This document shows positions 34,299 to 45,716 of a stretch of 64,000 nucleotides of DNA, one piece after another. Source of the stretch: Neoarius graeffei (taxonomy: Eukaryota; Chordata; Actinopteri; Siluriformes; Ariidae); NCBI RefSeq assembly GCF_027579695.1, contig NC_083572.1:16539415-16603414 (forward strand). Direction: 5' to 3'. Below the pieces are notes generated by a model that had not been told where the DNA came from, ran no database searches, and saw only the letters and a list, made by a program, of their open reading frames with translations. Numbering within the stretch: position 1 is the first letter of the stretch; every line of letters begins with the position of its first letter. The translations under genes were made by a program, and so were the position numbers.

Positions 34299-35529
34299 CT
34301 GAACACTACAGCAGATGATGGCTTTTAAAAAGTGATTAATGTTCCTATATTAGCATTATATCATAAATATTAGATCATAGTCATGTTTTGAGAAAATGCT
34401 ATAAATGTATTTCAACGAAATTGAAAATTTTGTGAACTAGATTAATTAGTGATAGTATTGCTGTTATAAATGGAAAAAATATAAATGTTTTAGTCCCTCA
34501 GAGGAACAAAGGGTTGAGGGGAGATTTTCATTCACTGAATTCAGGGTCCTAGTTAGAGTGGAGTGAAACATTCGAAAGTGAGACATTTTGAAATTTCATG
34601 ACAGCAACACATCTCAAAAAAGTTGGGACAGGGGCAATAAGAGGCTGGAAAAGTTAAAGGTACAAAAAAGGAACAGCTGGAGGACCAAATTGCAACTCAT
34701 TAGGTCAATTGGCAATAGGTCATTAACATGACTGGGTATAAAAAGAGCATCTTGGAGTGGCAGCGGCTCTCAGAAGTAAAGATGGGAAGAGGATCACCAA
34801 TCCCCCTAATTCTGCGCCGACAAATAGTGGAGCAATATCAGAAAGGAGTTCGACAGTGTAAAATTGCAAAGAGTTTGAACATATCATCATCTACAGTGCA
34901 TAATATCATCAAAAGATTCAGAGAATCTGGAAGAATCTCTGTGCGTAAGGGTCAAGGCCGGAAAACCATACCGGGTGCCCGTGATCTTCGGGCCCTTAGA
35001 CGGCACTGCATCACATACAGGCATGCTTCTGTATTGGAAATCACAAAATGGGCTCAGGAATATTTCCAGAGAACATTATCTGTGAATTCAATTCACCGTG
35101 CCATCCGCCATTGCCAGCTAAAACTCTATAGTTCAAAGAAGAAGCCGTATCTAAACATGATCCAGAAGCGCAGACGTCTTCTCTGGGCCAAGGCTCATTT
35201 AAAATGGACTGTGGCAAAGTGGAAAACTGTTCTGTGGTCAGACGAATCAAAATTTGAAGTTCTTTATGGAAATCAGGGACGCCGTGTCATTCGGACTAAA
35301 GAGGAGAAGAACGACCCGAGTTATCATCAGCGCTCAGTTCAGAAGCCTGCATCTCTGATGGTATGGGGTTGCATTAGTGCGTGTGCCATGGGCAGCTTAC
35401 ACATCTGGAAAGACCCCATCAATGCTGAAAGGTATATCCAGGTTCTAGCAACATATGCTCCCATCCAGACGACGTCTCTTTCAGGGAAGACCTTGCATTT
35501 TCCAACGTGACAATGCCAAACCACATACT

Positions 35530-35919
35530 CATACCTGTCAACTTTGAGGTTTGAAAAAAAGGGATATTTCCCAGATTTTTAACTCAAAATAAGGGAAAAT
35601 TTCGGAAAGTCATACCCTTCACCAAAAGTGGGTGTGTAGTTGAATGGGGGGCAATTTTCTATCTAGTATTTGTGATTTCCTGTACTCTGGTGCATGTTGG
35701 TGATAGCCAAGACCCAAACTCAATATGCTTATGGTTTATGGAGTGCATTTGTGAATAAACTATACATTTATTTGCTTTCAGTGGTACCAGTTATTTCCCA
35801 AATTAAGGGCTAAAATACGTATCTTATGTTAAAATAAGAAAGGTCATTATATAACCAGTCAATAAATTCAATTCCATTGCAATTTATTATGGTTTTATCA
35901 TAGTCATGGCCTCGGAAGA

Positions 35920-35972
<53 letters not shown>

Positions 35973-36678
35973 GTAATAAAGAGTAATATAAAATATTAAA
36001 CCAAGAGTGATTTAAAATGGGTAAGTTTCAGATAGAAAATAAAATAGACAATGAGTGGATAAAACAGTTAATACACCAATTAGTTTACACTAGGCTATTT
36101 ATGAGGTCTTAGCCAGGACATGCTTAATGTAAACATGTGTAGCTTACCTTTGATTATTTGGGAGGCTTTCGTTTTCCCCATGGAAAATTTCTTTGCGATG
36201 GAAGAGTCTGGGAACATTCCAGCCACGCACTTGTTGAAATTATCAAAGAAAGAGAGGCTAATGTTTTTCTTAGCTATTAGCATCGCCATCTTCACCTCAG
36301 ACCTAATCAGTGTTGCCAGATACTGCTGACGTTTTCCAGCCCAAAATATGTTCAAAACCCGCCAAAATGCACTTGAAACCGCCCAACTTGGGTGGGAAAC
36401 CGACCAATCTGGCAACACTGGACCTAATCATTTGTTCAGCCTCGCCTCCGGACATAGTTCTGTAATTACTGATGCCTGAGAGGGCGGGGACGTGAATTCA
36501 TGGCCCGACTTCCTGCTGTAAACTCCTGTCAGAGGCGCGTCATGAATTCTGGACCTACCGACTTTTTTATATTGTGAAAATACGGGATATTTTCGGGAAA
36601 ATAAAAAAACGGGAAGACAGCGGGAAATAAGTCAAAATAAGGGATTTCCTGGGAAAAACGGGAGGGTTGACAGGTATG
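35530..36678. mobile_element. TIR element with 6-bp TSD catact
   Basis: Ends CATACCTGTCAAC and its exact complement GTTGACAGGTATG. CATACT at 35524-35529 and 36679-36684 is a 6-bp duplication of one site in the host Tc1. Superfamily unsettled; IS3EU is one group with 6-bp duplications. It contains an ATAG microsatellite (35918-35971) and the hAT MITE 36308-36420. Confidence 0.75.
36308..36420. mobile_element. 113-bp hAT MITE with perfect 8-bp TSD
   Basis: GACCTAAT at 36300-36307 and 36421-36428 brackets CAGTGTTGCCAGATACTGC ... CCAATCTGGCAACACTG. Too short to encode anything. Relatives are at 19100-19190 and 58559-58650. Confidence 0.92.
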
Positions 36679-36703
36679 CATACTGCATCAATTACAGCAT
36701 CAT

Positions 36704-37180
36704 TGTTAGGGTTTTGCTGGGATTCAAACCTGGTTCGTTGGTGTGATGATCCAGCAAACCCCCACTAGGCCACCAGGGGAATGACTCAAATGCAGAGGCG
36801 TGAGGCGGAAGTAGAAAAAGTAACAAAAGGTTTATTTATACTATGTACACTATATACAATCCAGGGCAAAACAAAAACAAAGAGTATAATTCAAAAAGAA
36901 AAAGGCAAAAATGCAAAAGCTCAGAAGATCCACAAAACACAGTACAAAGGAAACTGGAGATAAACATAACAGCACAAAGACTCCGTGACAAGAGGACTGA
37001 ACTCAGGGGTATAAATACACAAACTAATTAAGGACACAGGTGAAGATAATTAGGACTAACAGGCAATTAACAAAAACACAAAACACAGGAACAGTGGCAG
37101 CCTCTAGAGGCCAAAATAAACAAGACACGAAAAGGAAATAACAGCGGCCTCTAGAGGCCAAAACAGTCCAAGTCCTAACA
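36704..37180 (-). repeat. 3' LTR of the chromovirus
   Basis: 477 bases, same TG...CA ends. It differs from the 5' LTR by two substitutions and a 9-base deletion in an A-rich run near 36880. Confidence 0.93.
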
Positions 37181-37192
37181 GGACCCCCCCCT
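37181..37192 (-). promoter_or_regulatory. Polypurine tract
   Basis: The element strand reads AGAGGGGGGG then TCC directly before the 3' LTR. This is the expected primer site for plus-strand DNA synthesis. Confidence 0.75.
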
Positions 37193-40100
37193 CTAGGAGC
37201 GTCTCCTGACGTTCCCAGGGCGACCCGGATGGGCCGAATGGAAGTCCCGACACAGTTCTTTATCTAGGACATCCCGAGCAGGAACCCAGCAGCGCTCCTC
37301 AGGACCATAGCCCTCCCAGTCGACCAGATATTGCAACCCGCCGCGGACCCGGCGGGAGTCAAGCAGGCGATGCACAGTGAACACAGTCTGCCCCTGGAAG
37401 ATGCGGGGGGGTGGGGGGTTCCTAGGGGCAGGGGCATACGTAGACGTCAGTACAGGCCGTAACAGGGAAACATGGAAAGTGGGGTTGATCCTCAGAGTCC
37501 GGGGCAACTGGAGCCGGTAGGAGACAGGGTTCACCCTGCGCACCACCTTGAAGGGGCCAATGTAGCGAGGAGCAAGCTTGCGGTTCTCCACCCGCAGCGG
37601 AAGGTCCTTAGTGGACAGCCAAACCCGCTGCCCAGGGCGGAAAGTGTGTGCAGGTCTTCTGTGGCGGTTGGCCTGAGTCTGGTTGGTTCTGGAGGTCTGT
37701 ATGAGGGTCTTCCTGACCTTGCTCCAGGTCTTGCGACACCGTCTCACATATTGGTTGACCGAGGGCACCCCCGCGTCCTCCTCCTGGTCCGGGAACAGAG
37801 GTGGCTGGAACCCGAATTGGCACTGGAATGGCGACAGCTTGGTGGCCGATGACTGCAGGGTGTTGTGGGCGTACTCTGCCCATGGCAGCCAGGTGCTCCA
37901 TGATGTCGGGTTATCCATAGCCAGGCCTCGCAGGGTGGTTTCCAGGTCCTGGTTGAGCCTCTCCGTCTGACCATTGGACTGTGGGTGAAACCCAGAGGAG
38001 AGGCTGGCAGTGGCTCCGATGACATTGCAGAACCCGTGCCACACTCGGGAGGAGAACTGGGGCCCTCGGTCTGAGACGATGTCCTGTGGAAGACCAAAGA
38101 CTCGGAAGACATGATTAAATATAAGTTTCGCTGTTTCAAGAGCAGAGGGGAGTTTGCACAGAGGTATGAAGCGGCAGGCCTTGGAGAATCTGTCAACAAT
38201 GACCAAAATGACCATGTTACCTTGTGACTCAGGGAGACCCGTGATGAAGTCGACTGCCACGTGGGACCAGGGACGCCGGGGAATGGTCAGAGGATGCAGG
38301 AGACCCTGGGGACGCTGTCGTGGGTTCTTGGTTCTGGTGCAAACCTCACAGGACAGGACAAATGACCTTACTTCCTGCTCCATGTTAGGCCACCAGAAGC
38401 GTCTTTTCAGGAAGTCCAGGGTCCTCCGAGCTCCCGGGTGGGCGGTGAGAGGGGAAGAGTGACCCCACTGGAGAACCTTGGCCTGGGCTTGATGTGGGAC
38501 GTACAAGAGGCCCGGTGGCCCCGTCCCAGGACCGGGGTCCTGGCGTTGGGCTCGTCGAACAGCCTCCTCAATACCCCAGCGGACAGGGGCCACAATCCGG
38601 GACACCGGGATAATAGGCCCGACTTCATTCTCCCTGTTAGTGGCAGAGAACAGCCTGGACAGTGCGTCAGGTTTGGTGTTCTTGGAGCCGGGACGGTACG
38701 AGAGGGTGAAGTCAAACCGACTGAAAAACAGGGCCCACCTAGCCTGTCGAGGGTTCAGTCTCTTGGCTTGCTGGAGGTACTCCAGGTTCTTGTGGTCAGT
38801 CCAAACCAGGAATGGATGTTGCGCTCCCTCCAGCCAGTGCCTCCACTCCTCAAGGGCCAGTTTGACCGCTAACAGTTCTCGATCCCCCACATCGTACCGG
38901 GACTCCGCAGGACTCAGGCGGTGGGAGAAGTAAGTGCAGGGGTGCAGCTTTCCTTCCGAACGTTGAGAGAGTACCGCGCCGACACCACTGTCTGAGGCGT
39001 CCACCTCCACGATGAATGGTTGGGAGGTGTCCGGGAGGACCAGAATGGGTGCCGTGCAGAAGCGGGCCTTGAGGTCTTTGAACGCCTTTTCTGCCTGAGG
39101 AGACCAGCCATAAGATCCACCTGTCCCTTTGGTGAGGTCTGACATGGGTGCTGCCACAGAACTGAAGTTCCTGATGAACTTGCGGTAGAAGTTAGCGAAT
39201 CCTAAGAACCGCTGAACCTCCTTAACGGACTTGGGAGTAGGCCAGTCCCGGACGGCCAGGGTCTTGGCAGGGTCCATTTGGAGTTGGCCTGTCCGTACAA
39301 TAAATCCCAGAAAGGAGACCTCGGGAACATGAAATTCGCATTTCTGGGCCTTGGCGAACAGATTGTTCTGTAGCAGCCTCTGGAGAACCTGGCGGACATG
39401 GTGGCGGTGCTCCTGCATGGTCTTGGAAAAGATAAGGATGTCATCGAGGTAGACAAAGACGTACAGGTTAATCATGTCCCTTAAGACGTCGTTGATTAGG
39501 GCCTGAAAAACAGCTGGTGCGTTGGTGAGTCCGAAGGGCATCACCTGGTATTCGTAGTGCCCAGACGGGGTGTTAAAGGCAGTCTTCCACTCGTCTCCCT
39601 GTCAGATACGGATGAGGTGGTATGCGTTCCGTAGGTCCAACTTGGTGAAGACGGTGGCGCCTTGGAGCAGGTCGAAAGCAGTGGACATCAGCGGAAGGGG
39701 ATATCGGTTGCGCACAGTGATCTTGTTCAGGCCCCTGTAGTCAATACATGGTCGGAGCCCCCCATCCTTCTTGCCGACAAAGAAGAAGCCGGCACCAGCA
39801 GGTGAGGTGGAGGGTCGAATGAACCCAGAGACCAGGGCGTCTTTGAGGTATTCCTCCATAACCTTGCGTTCTGGCTGAGAAAGGGAAAACAGTCTGCCAC
39901 GAGGAGGGGTAGTCCCAGGGAGCAAGTCGATGGCACAGTCGTAGGCCCGGTGCGGAGGAAGAACGGTGGCCCTGCTCTTGCTGAATACTTCCTTGAGATC
40001 CCAGTACTCTGTGGGAACTTGAGATAACTCGGTGAGATCAGGGGGCTCGGCAGGAGACACAGGAGAGCTAGAGAGCAGACAAGAGGCATGGCATGCAGGG

Positions 40101-40588
40101 CCCCATTCCACAACCTGGCTTGTTACCCAGTCTATGCGAGGGTTGTGGCGAATAAGCCAAGGAAGGCCTAGAATAACTGGGAACTCAGGTGAAGGAATCA
40201 GGTGCAGGGATATTTCTTCCTTGTGACCTTGAGACTGGAGGAAGACTGGAGAAGTAACTTGGGTGACTCTTCCATCACCTAACGCTTGGCCATCGAGGGC
40301 AGACACAGACAGAGGGACTTCAAGAGGCGCAGTAGGTATATTGATGCTTTGGGCGAAGTGAATATCCATAAAGTTCCCAGCCGCCCCTGAGTCTATCAAA
40401 GCTTGACAAGAGTGGACAGACTCACCCCAGGAGATGGAGACCGGGATGTAGATTCCTTGACCAGGGAGTCCGGGAGAGAGGGTAAGCCCCGTCACAACCC
40501 TCCCTCGGCTGGACGGGGCGGTCCTTTTCCCAAGAGTTCGGGACATGATGCTCGGAAGTGACCAGGCTTGCCACAGTAGATGCAGCAC
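37193..40588 (-). pseudogene. pol: Chromovirus Pol with one in-frame stop
   Basis: Order of domains on -: protease (ALIDSGAAGNFMD), reverse transcriptase ([45 protein letters not shown]), RNase H ([26 protein letters not shown]), integrase with an HHCC finger (H-x4-H ... CEVC) and D,D,E residues ([26 protein letters not shown]), then a chromodomain ([17 protein letters not shown]). The only break is TGA at 39604-39602, between LRNAYHLIRI and GDEWKTAFN in the reverse transcriptase. A CGA-to-TGA change would explain it. Chromodomains guide integration to chromatin. The stop codon sits beside the polypurine tract. Expression is expected by -1 frameshift from gag. Confidence 0.93.
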
Positions 40589-41493
40589 TTGTCCCTCCTT
40601 CTGCGCTCCCTCTCAGATGCGGAGAGGCGAGTACGACCCACTTGCATGGGTTCTGGACAGTCACTGAAGGAGGTAGATGGTCTCCAGGTAGAGGTAGGGA
40701 GGCTGGGGTGGCTCAAGGCTTGGTGGCGTTCTCTCATCCTGTTGTCCAGACGAATAGCATGTGAGATGAGGGTTTCGAGGTCACTTGGGCATCCAATAGA
40801 GGCCAGACCGTCCTTGATGGGGTCAAACAGACCATGGTGGAAGGCTGACACCAGGGCAGTCTCGTTCCATCCACTTACTGCTGCGAGTGTTCGGAACGAG
40901 ATGGCGTAATCTGCGACGCTTCCTCCTTGCCGGATGGACATGAGCTTTCGGGCTGCGTCGGTACTGATGTCTGCCTGATCGAAGACCCGAAGCATCTCTT
41001 CAGAAAACAGCTGGAAATCAAAGCACTCAGGTCCCTGTCTTTGCCAGATAGCAGTAGCCCAGGCTCGCGCCTTACCAGCTAATAAGGTGATCACAAAGGC
41101 AATCTTGCAGCGATCCGTAGTGTAGGTGGTAGGCTGAAGCTCAAAGGTGAGTTGACACTGGGTAAGGAACTCTCGGCACTCACTGTGCTTGCCGTCATAC
41201 CTCTGTGGTGCAGGAAGGCTGGGTTCGCGAGGTGAAGAAGGCAGCATGGCAGGAGGCACTGGAGCAGGAGTGGGAGCTGGATCAGGAGCAGGAGATGCAG
41301 GCAGAGATGTCAGCTGTGCCAGGGTTTTCCCAATTTGCTGAAGCAGTTCCTCGTGGCGAGCAAGGGCCTCACGTTGGCTGGTGAGCGTACGTCCATGAGC
41401 GTCCATGGTCGCTCCGAAGCGTGTCAAAGCTGCCATAATTCCCTGAAGGTTGGCCGGGTAGACAGTTGAAGCAGCCTCTGCTGAGTCGGTCAT
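40492..41493 (-). CDS. gag: Chromovirus Gag
   Basis: 333 codons, the structural protein that forms the particle. The ATG is 14 bases after the 5' LTR. A Pro/Ala linker (~residues 65-95) precedes the capsid-like region with CREFLTQCQLTFELQP and FVITLLAGKARAWA. Near the end is a CCHC zinc knuckle, CIYCGKPGHFRASC (C-x2-C-x4-H-x4-C), which binds RNA. The frame is complete to TGA at 40494-40492. It overlaps pol, which is in the -1 frame, and the heptamer GGGAAAA lies 34 bases before the stop. Confidence 0.93.
   Translation of the reverse strand: MTDSAEAASTVYPANLQGIMAALTRFGATMDAHGRTLTSQREALARHEELLQQIGKTLAQLTSLPASPAPDPAPTPAPVPPAMLPSSPREPSLPAPQRYDGKHSECREFLTQCQLTFELQPTTYTTDRCKIAFVITLLAGKARAWATAIWQRQGPECFDFQLFSEEMLRVFDQADISTDAARKLMSIRQGGSVADYAISFRTLAAVSGWNETALVSAFHHGLFDPIKDGLASIGCPSDLETLISHAIRLDNRMRERHQALSHPSLPTSTWRPSTSFSDCPEPMQVGRTRLSASERERRRRDKCCIYCGKPGHFRASCPELLGKGPPRPAEGGL
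40525..40531 (-). promoter_or_regulatory. Candidate -1 frameshift site GGGAAAA
   Basis: On the element strand, in gag frame, TTG GGA AAA GGA gives G GGA AAA, an X XXY YYZ slippery heptamer in the correct phase. Slipping moves reading into pol (GGG AAA AGG = GKR). The gag stop is 34 bases downstream. A GC-rich stretch follows that could fold. Confidence 0.65.
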
Positions 41494-41494
41494 G

Positions 41495-41505
41495 ACGGAG
41501 TCTTT
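41495..41505 (-). promoter_or_regulatory. Self-priming primer-binding site
   Basis: One base after the 5' LTR the element strand reads AAAGACTCCGT. This is exactly complementary to ACGGAGTCTTT at 41798-41788, where the RNA should begin. It does not start with the TGG of tRNA-primed elements. Tf1/sushi elements are known to self-prime with an 11-base match. Confidence 0.75.
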
Positions 41506-41506
41506 C

Positions 41507-41992
41507 TGTTAGGGTTTTGCTGGGATTCGAACCTGGTTCGTTGGTGTGATGATCCAGCAAACCCCCACTAGGCCACCAGGGGAATGACTCAAATGCAGAG
41601 GCGTGAGGCGGAAGTAGAAAAAGTAACAAAAGGTTTATTTATACTATGTACACTATATACAATCCAGGGCAAAACAAAAAAACCAAAAACAAAGAGTATA
41701 ATTCAAAAAGAAAAAGGCAAAAATGCAAAAGCTCAGAAGATCCACAAAACACAGTACAAAGGAAACTGGAGATAAACATAACAGCACAAAGACTCCGTGA
41801 CAAGAGGACTGAACTCAGGGGTATAAATACACAAACTAATTAAGGACACAGGTGAAGATAATTAGGACTAACAGGCAATTAACAAAAACACAAAACACAG
41901 GAACAGTGGCGGCCTCTAGAGGCCAAAATAAACAAGACACGAAAAGGAAATAACAGCGGCCTCTAGAGGCCAAAACAGTCCAAGTCCTAACA
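41507..41992 (-). repeat. 5' LTR of the chromovirus
   Basis: 486 bases, TG...CA on the element strand. A TATA-like TATTTATA is at ~41822-41829. About 28-30 bases downstream lies ACGGAGTCTTT (41798-41788), the likely transcript start. AATAAA lies further down (complement of TTTATT near 41635). An EcoRI-free GGCCTCTAGAGGCC palindrome near 41960 recurs at 41918. Confidence 0.93.
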
Positions 41993-44232
41993 ATCATGGC
42001 TGCGTAGAAGAAGGGTCCGGGTACTGAACTGGCCAGCCTGCAGTCCAGATCTTTCACCCATAGAAAACATTTGGCGCATCATAAAACGGAAGAAACGACA
42101 AAAAAGACCTAAGACAGTTGAGCAACTAGAATCCTACATTAGACAAGAATGGGTTAACATTCCTATCCCTAAACTTGAGCAACTTGTCTCCTCAGTCCCC
42201 AGACGTTTACAGACTGTTGTAAAGAGAAAAGGGGATGTTTCACAGTGGTAAACATGGCCTTGTCCCAACTTTTTTGAGATGTGTTGTTGTCATGAAATTT
42301 AAAATCACCTAATTTTTCTCTTTAAATGATACATTTTCTCAGTTTAAACATTTGATATGTCATCTATGTTCTATTCTGAATAAAATATGGAATTTTGAAA
42401 CTTCCACATCATTGCATTCCGTTTTTATTAGGGCCCGAGCACCATTCGGTGCAAGACCCTATTGTTTTTCAAAGGACTATTATTATTATTATTATTATTC
42501 TGCCACGGTTGGTCTTATTTGAAGCATTTCCCATGGACGAAAACTCATGAAATTTGATACACATATCAGTCACTGCTACTCAGCCACAGACTTTTGGTCC
42601 CGGGCATGGCCCAGGGACTTCATAGCGCTCCTTTTTCCATTTCCCATTGAAATGAATGGGTAGAACTTTGGAATGATGATGTCATAAGGCCATTTGGAGT
42701 GAAATTACACATGGTCATTTTTAACGTACTCCTCCTAGACGGTTCATCAAATTCATGTCAAACTTGGCAAACATGATGCCAAGATATTGCTGAAGTTGAA
42801 TTGCTAAGGGATTTTTGATATGTTGTAATATGTTGAAATAATATAACATATAATATGCCAAGATATTGCTGAATGTTGAACATGATATCTTGTAATCTGA
42901 TTCTGATTCTGAAGCATTGGTTCGTTTGCATACGTGAACGCGGACCACACGCAGTCTGTATGCTACAACGTAACAATTTTACTGCCTGGTGCGGACCAAA
43001 TAATCGAACAGACACACACACACACACAACACACAATAATAGTGACCTTCTATCATTGTGCATTTTGTTGCAGACAAAATGCACAATGATTTTTGATATA
43101 CTGTAATATGTTGAAATATTATAACATATAATATGCCAAGATATTACTGAATGTTGAATTTGATATCTGTAGGATATTGCTGAACGTTCAACTCAGTATC
43201 TTGTAATATGACTCTGATTCTGATTCTCTTTAGCCGTTATGGGCCTGTCTCATGAACATTTGATGAATATATGACATGTGACTGTTTTGTTGGGTGGCGG
43301 GATGTCCTGGGTTGCGGAACCACACGTGCGAGGGCCTGTCAAGGCCGCTAGCGTCTTTAGTTATTCTTACTATTATTATTCTACCGTGTTTGGCCTTATT
43401 TGAGGCATTTCCCATGCACGAAAACTCATGAAATTTGGTATACACATCAGTCACCGCTACTCAGCCACAGACATTTGGCCCCGGGCATGGCCCAGGGACT
43501 TCATAGCGCCCCTTTTCCATTTCCCATTGAAATGAATGGGTAGAACTTTGGAATGATGATGTCATAAGGCCATTTGGAGTGAAATTACACATGGTCATTT
43601 TTAACGTACTCCTCCTAGACGGTTCATCAAATTCATGTCAAACTTGGCAAACATGATGCCAAGATATTGCTGAAGTTGAATTGCTAAGGGATTTTTGATA
43701 TGTTGTAATATGTTGAAATAATATAACATATAATATGCCAAGATATTGCTGAATGTTGAATTTGATATCTTGTAATCTGATTCTGATACTCTTTAGCCGT
43801 TATGGGCCTGTCTGGTATAGCGCCACCAACTGGCCAAGGAAAGAATAGGGTTTTGAATATGTGTGTTTTGACACATGATGAATTTTAACATGCTCCTCCG
43901 AGACAGTTCATGAGATTCATGTGAAATTTGTTATACGTGATGCCAAGATGTCGCTGATATTAAATTGCGAAGGGATTTTTGATATCTTGTGATATGTTGA
44001 AATGGCCTTATGATTTTAATATCTTGCCACATAAACAGGAAACGTGTCAGAAAGCCACAGTGCATTGACTGTATGGTCGGACACTTCTTACTTCAATAGA
44101 TATTATGATTATTATGATAACCTGACGCCCAATGGGCCTGCCTGTTATAGCGCCACCACCTGGCCAAGCAGGAAATGTGCCAGAAATTGGCAATGCCTTA
44201 ACTGATTGATCTGACACTTTATAAAATATTGT

Positions 44233-44612
44233 TGTGGCAGCGGGGGCGTGGTCAAGCGTTGGTCTGTGACCGGAGGGCGGAGTCAGGGAAGGTAAGTGGC
44301 AGAATCACTGCGCCTGATGTCTGTTAATCTGTGTTTGGGTCTTCCCCCGTGACCGCACCCTATATAAGGAGAGAGAGAGCAGAGGAAGGGAGTTCTCTCC
44401 CCAACCAGGTGACTTGTGTGCGCACGTGTGTGGCTGGGAGAATAACTCTACACTGAAAAGTGGAAAATAAAGAGTTTTTTTCCCAGCCGTACACGCGCGT
44501 GCACACACACAAGTCACCTTACAGACATCAGGTGCAGTGATTCTGCCACTTACCTTCCCTGACTCCGCCCTCCGGTCACAGACCGCTGCTTGACCACGCC
44601 CCCGCTGCCACA
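44233..44612. mobile_element. Solo LTR with palindromic halves, TSD attgt
   Basis: TGTGGCAGCGGGGGCG ... CGCCCCCGCTGCCACA, with ATTGT at 44228-44232 and 44613-44617. TG/CA ends, 5-bp TSD, TATATAAGG at 44361-44369 and AATAAA at 44466-44471 mark an LTR. The halves are inverted copies over ~95 bases at the ends and again near GGTGACTTGTGTG. Confidence 0.75.
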
Positions 44613-44779
44613 ATTGTGTATTATGATCGTGATGATATTCACATGTGTAATTCAGATGCCTAGCACAGCGCCACCATGTGGCCAAGCAGGAAATGGGGAA
44701 AAATTTTTCAATTCATTGATGGATTGATCTGAAACGTTATAAAATATTGGATATCGTGAGTCTGATGATATAACATAAG

Positions 44780-45102
44780 AAGAACCCTTTATTTGTCATA
44801 TGCACACTTCAAGCACAGTGAAATTCATCCTCTGCATTTAACCCATTTGAAGCAGTGAACACATGCACACACTCAGAGCAGTGGGCAGCCACACCAGAGC
44901 GCCCGGGGAGCAGTCAGGGGTCAGGTACCTTGCTCAAGGGCACCTCAGCCTAAGGCCGCCCCACGTCAACCCAATTGCATGTCTTTGGATTGTGGGGGAA
45001 ACCAGAGCACCCGGAGGAAACCCACACAGACACAGAAAGGCCATTGCCGGCCACTGGGTTCGAACCCAGAACCTTCTTGCTGTGAGGCGACCGTGCCGCC
45101 AA
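44780..45102 (-). repeat. tRNA-derived SINE, second family, near full length
   Basis: Read on -, a head with CGCCTCACAGCAAGAAGG and box B GGTTCGAACCC is followed by TTGAGCAAGGTACCTGACC, AAATGCAGAGGATGAATTTC and a tail TGACAAATAAAGGG. Its head matches the first SINE family but its 3' half does not, so the families are related by exchange of parts. Confidence 0.75.
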
Positions 45103-45424
45103 TATACAATTCAGTGCACACTCATACACACAGTCATATGCATATTTATGCATACACACATACACTCTCTCACAAGTATGCACTCACATGCACACGCAAC
45201 ATCTATGAGCACACTCTCTTTCACACACACACTTTCTCTCTCTCTCCCTCTGACAAACAGACATACACACACTAATAGCGGAGCTCCAGCGGAGCACCAT
45301 GCCTAAGAAAAAATGGTAAACCCATCGAGTCAATTTTTTGTAGTTTGTCCGTGTCAGTGTACCACCAGTCATACACACCGCCTAGTGGTCAGTGTTAGTA
45401 ATTACCAGTCATACACACCGCCTA

Positions 45425-45716
45425 GGAGTTTGCATGTTCTCCCCGTGTCCGCGTGGGTTTCCTCCGGGTGCTCCGGTTTCCCCCACAGTCCAAAGACATG
45501 CAGGTTAGGTTAACTGGCGACTCTAAATTGACCGTAGGTGTGAATGTGAGTGTGAATGGTTGTCTGTGTCTATGTGTCAGCCCTGTGATGACCTGGCGAC
45601 TTGTCCAGGGTGTACCCCGCCTTTCGCCCGTAGTCAGCTGGGATAGGCTCCAGCTTGCCTGCGACCCTGTAGAACAGGATAAAGCGGCTAGAGATAATGA
45701 GATGAAATGAGATGAG
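45425..45716 (+). repeat. SINE in minisatellite, 5'-truncated
   Basis: Begins at GGAGTTTGCATGTTCTCC right after CCGCCTA, so the tRNA-like head is missing. The tail AATGAGATGAAATGAGATGA is followed by ACACATCGCCTAG. Confidence 0.8.

Larger units (their letters stand above)
36704..41992 (-). mobile_element. Tf1/sushi-type chromovirus (Ty3/gypsy LTR retrotransposon)
   Basis: A 5289-base element on - with LTRs at both ends, gag, pol with C-terminal chromodomain, polypurine tract and a perfect 5-bp TSD ATCAT (36699-36703, 41993-41997). The two LTRs differ by two substitutions and one 9-base indel. This low divergence indicates recent insertion. It landed inside the Tc1 copy 34580-48346. Pol carries one in-frame stop. 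Confidence 0.95.
34782..42251 (+). pseudogene. Tc1-like transposase in three pieces
   Basis: MGRGSPIPLILRRQIVEQYQ with KIAKSLNISSSTVHNIIKRF gives the DNA-binding half; VLWSDESKFEVL is the first catalytic motif. A frameshift lies near 35445, and insertions cut the frame just after the second motif (DNAKPHT-like, 35510-35529). The tail at 41998-42251 has NWPACSPDLSPIENIW with the catalytic Glu and ends RKGDVSQW. Not functional as it stands. Confidence 0.88.

Noticed and set aside
35918-35971. ATAG tandem array as a regulatory element
   Set aside because: A plain tetranucleotide microsatellite inside a transposon; nothing ties it to a gene.
37472-38872. Several ORFs on + and in other frames across the retroelement
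   Set aside because: They are antisense or shifted shadows of pol, which has clear domain motifs on -.
44863-45306. 147-codon ORF on +
   Set aside because: Covers SINE antisense sequence and CA/CT simple repeats; composition is dominated by His, Thr and Ser from the repeat.
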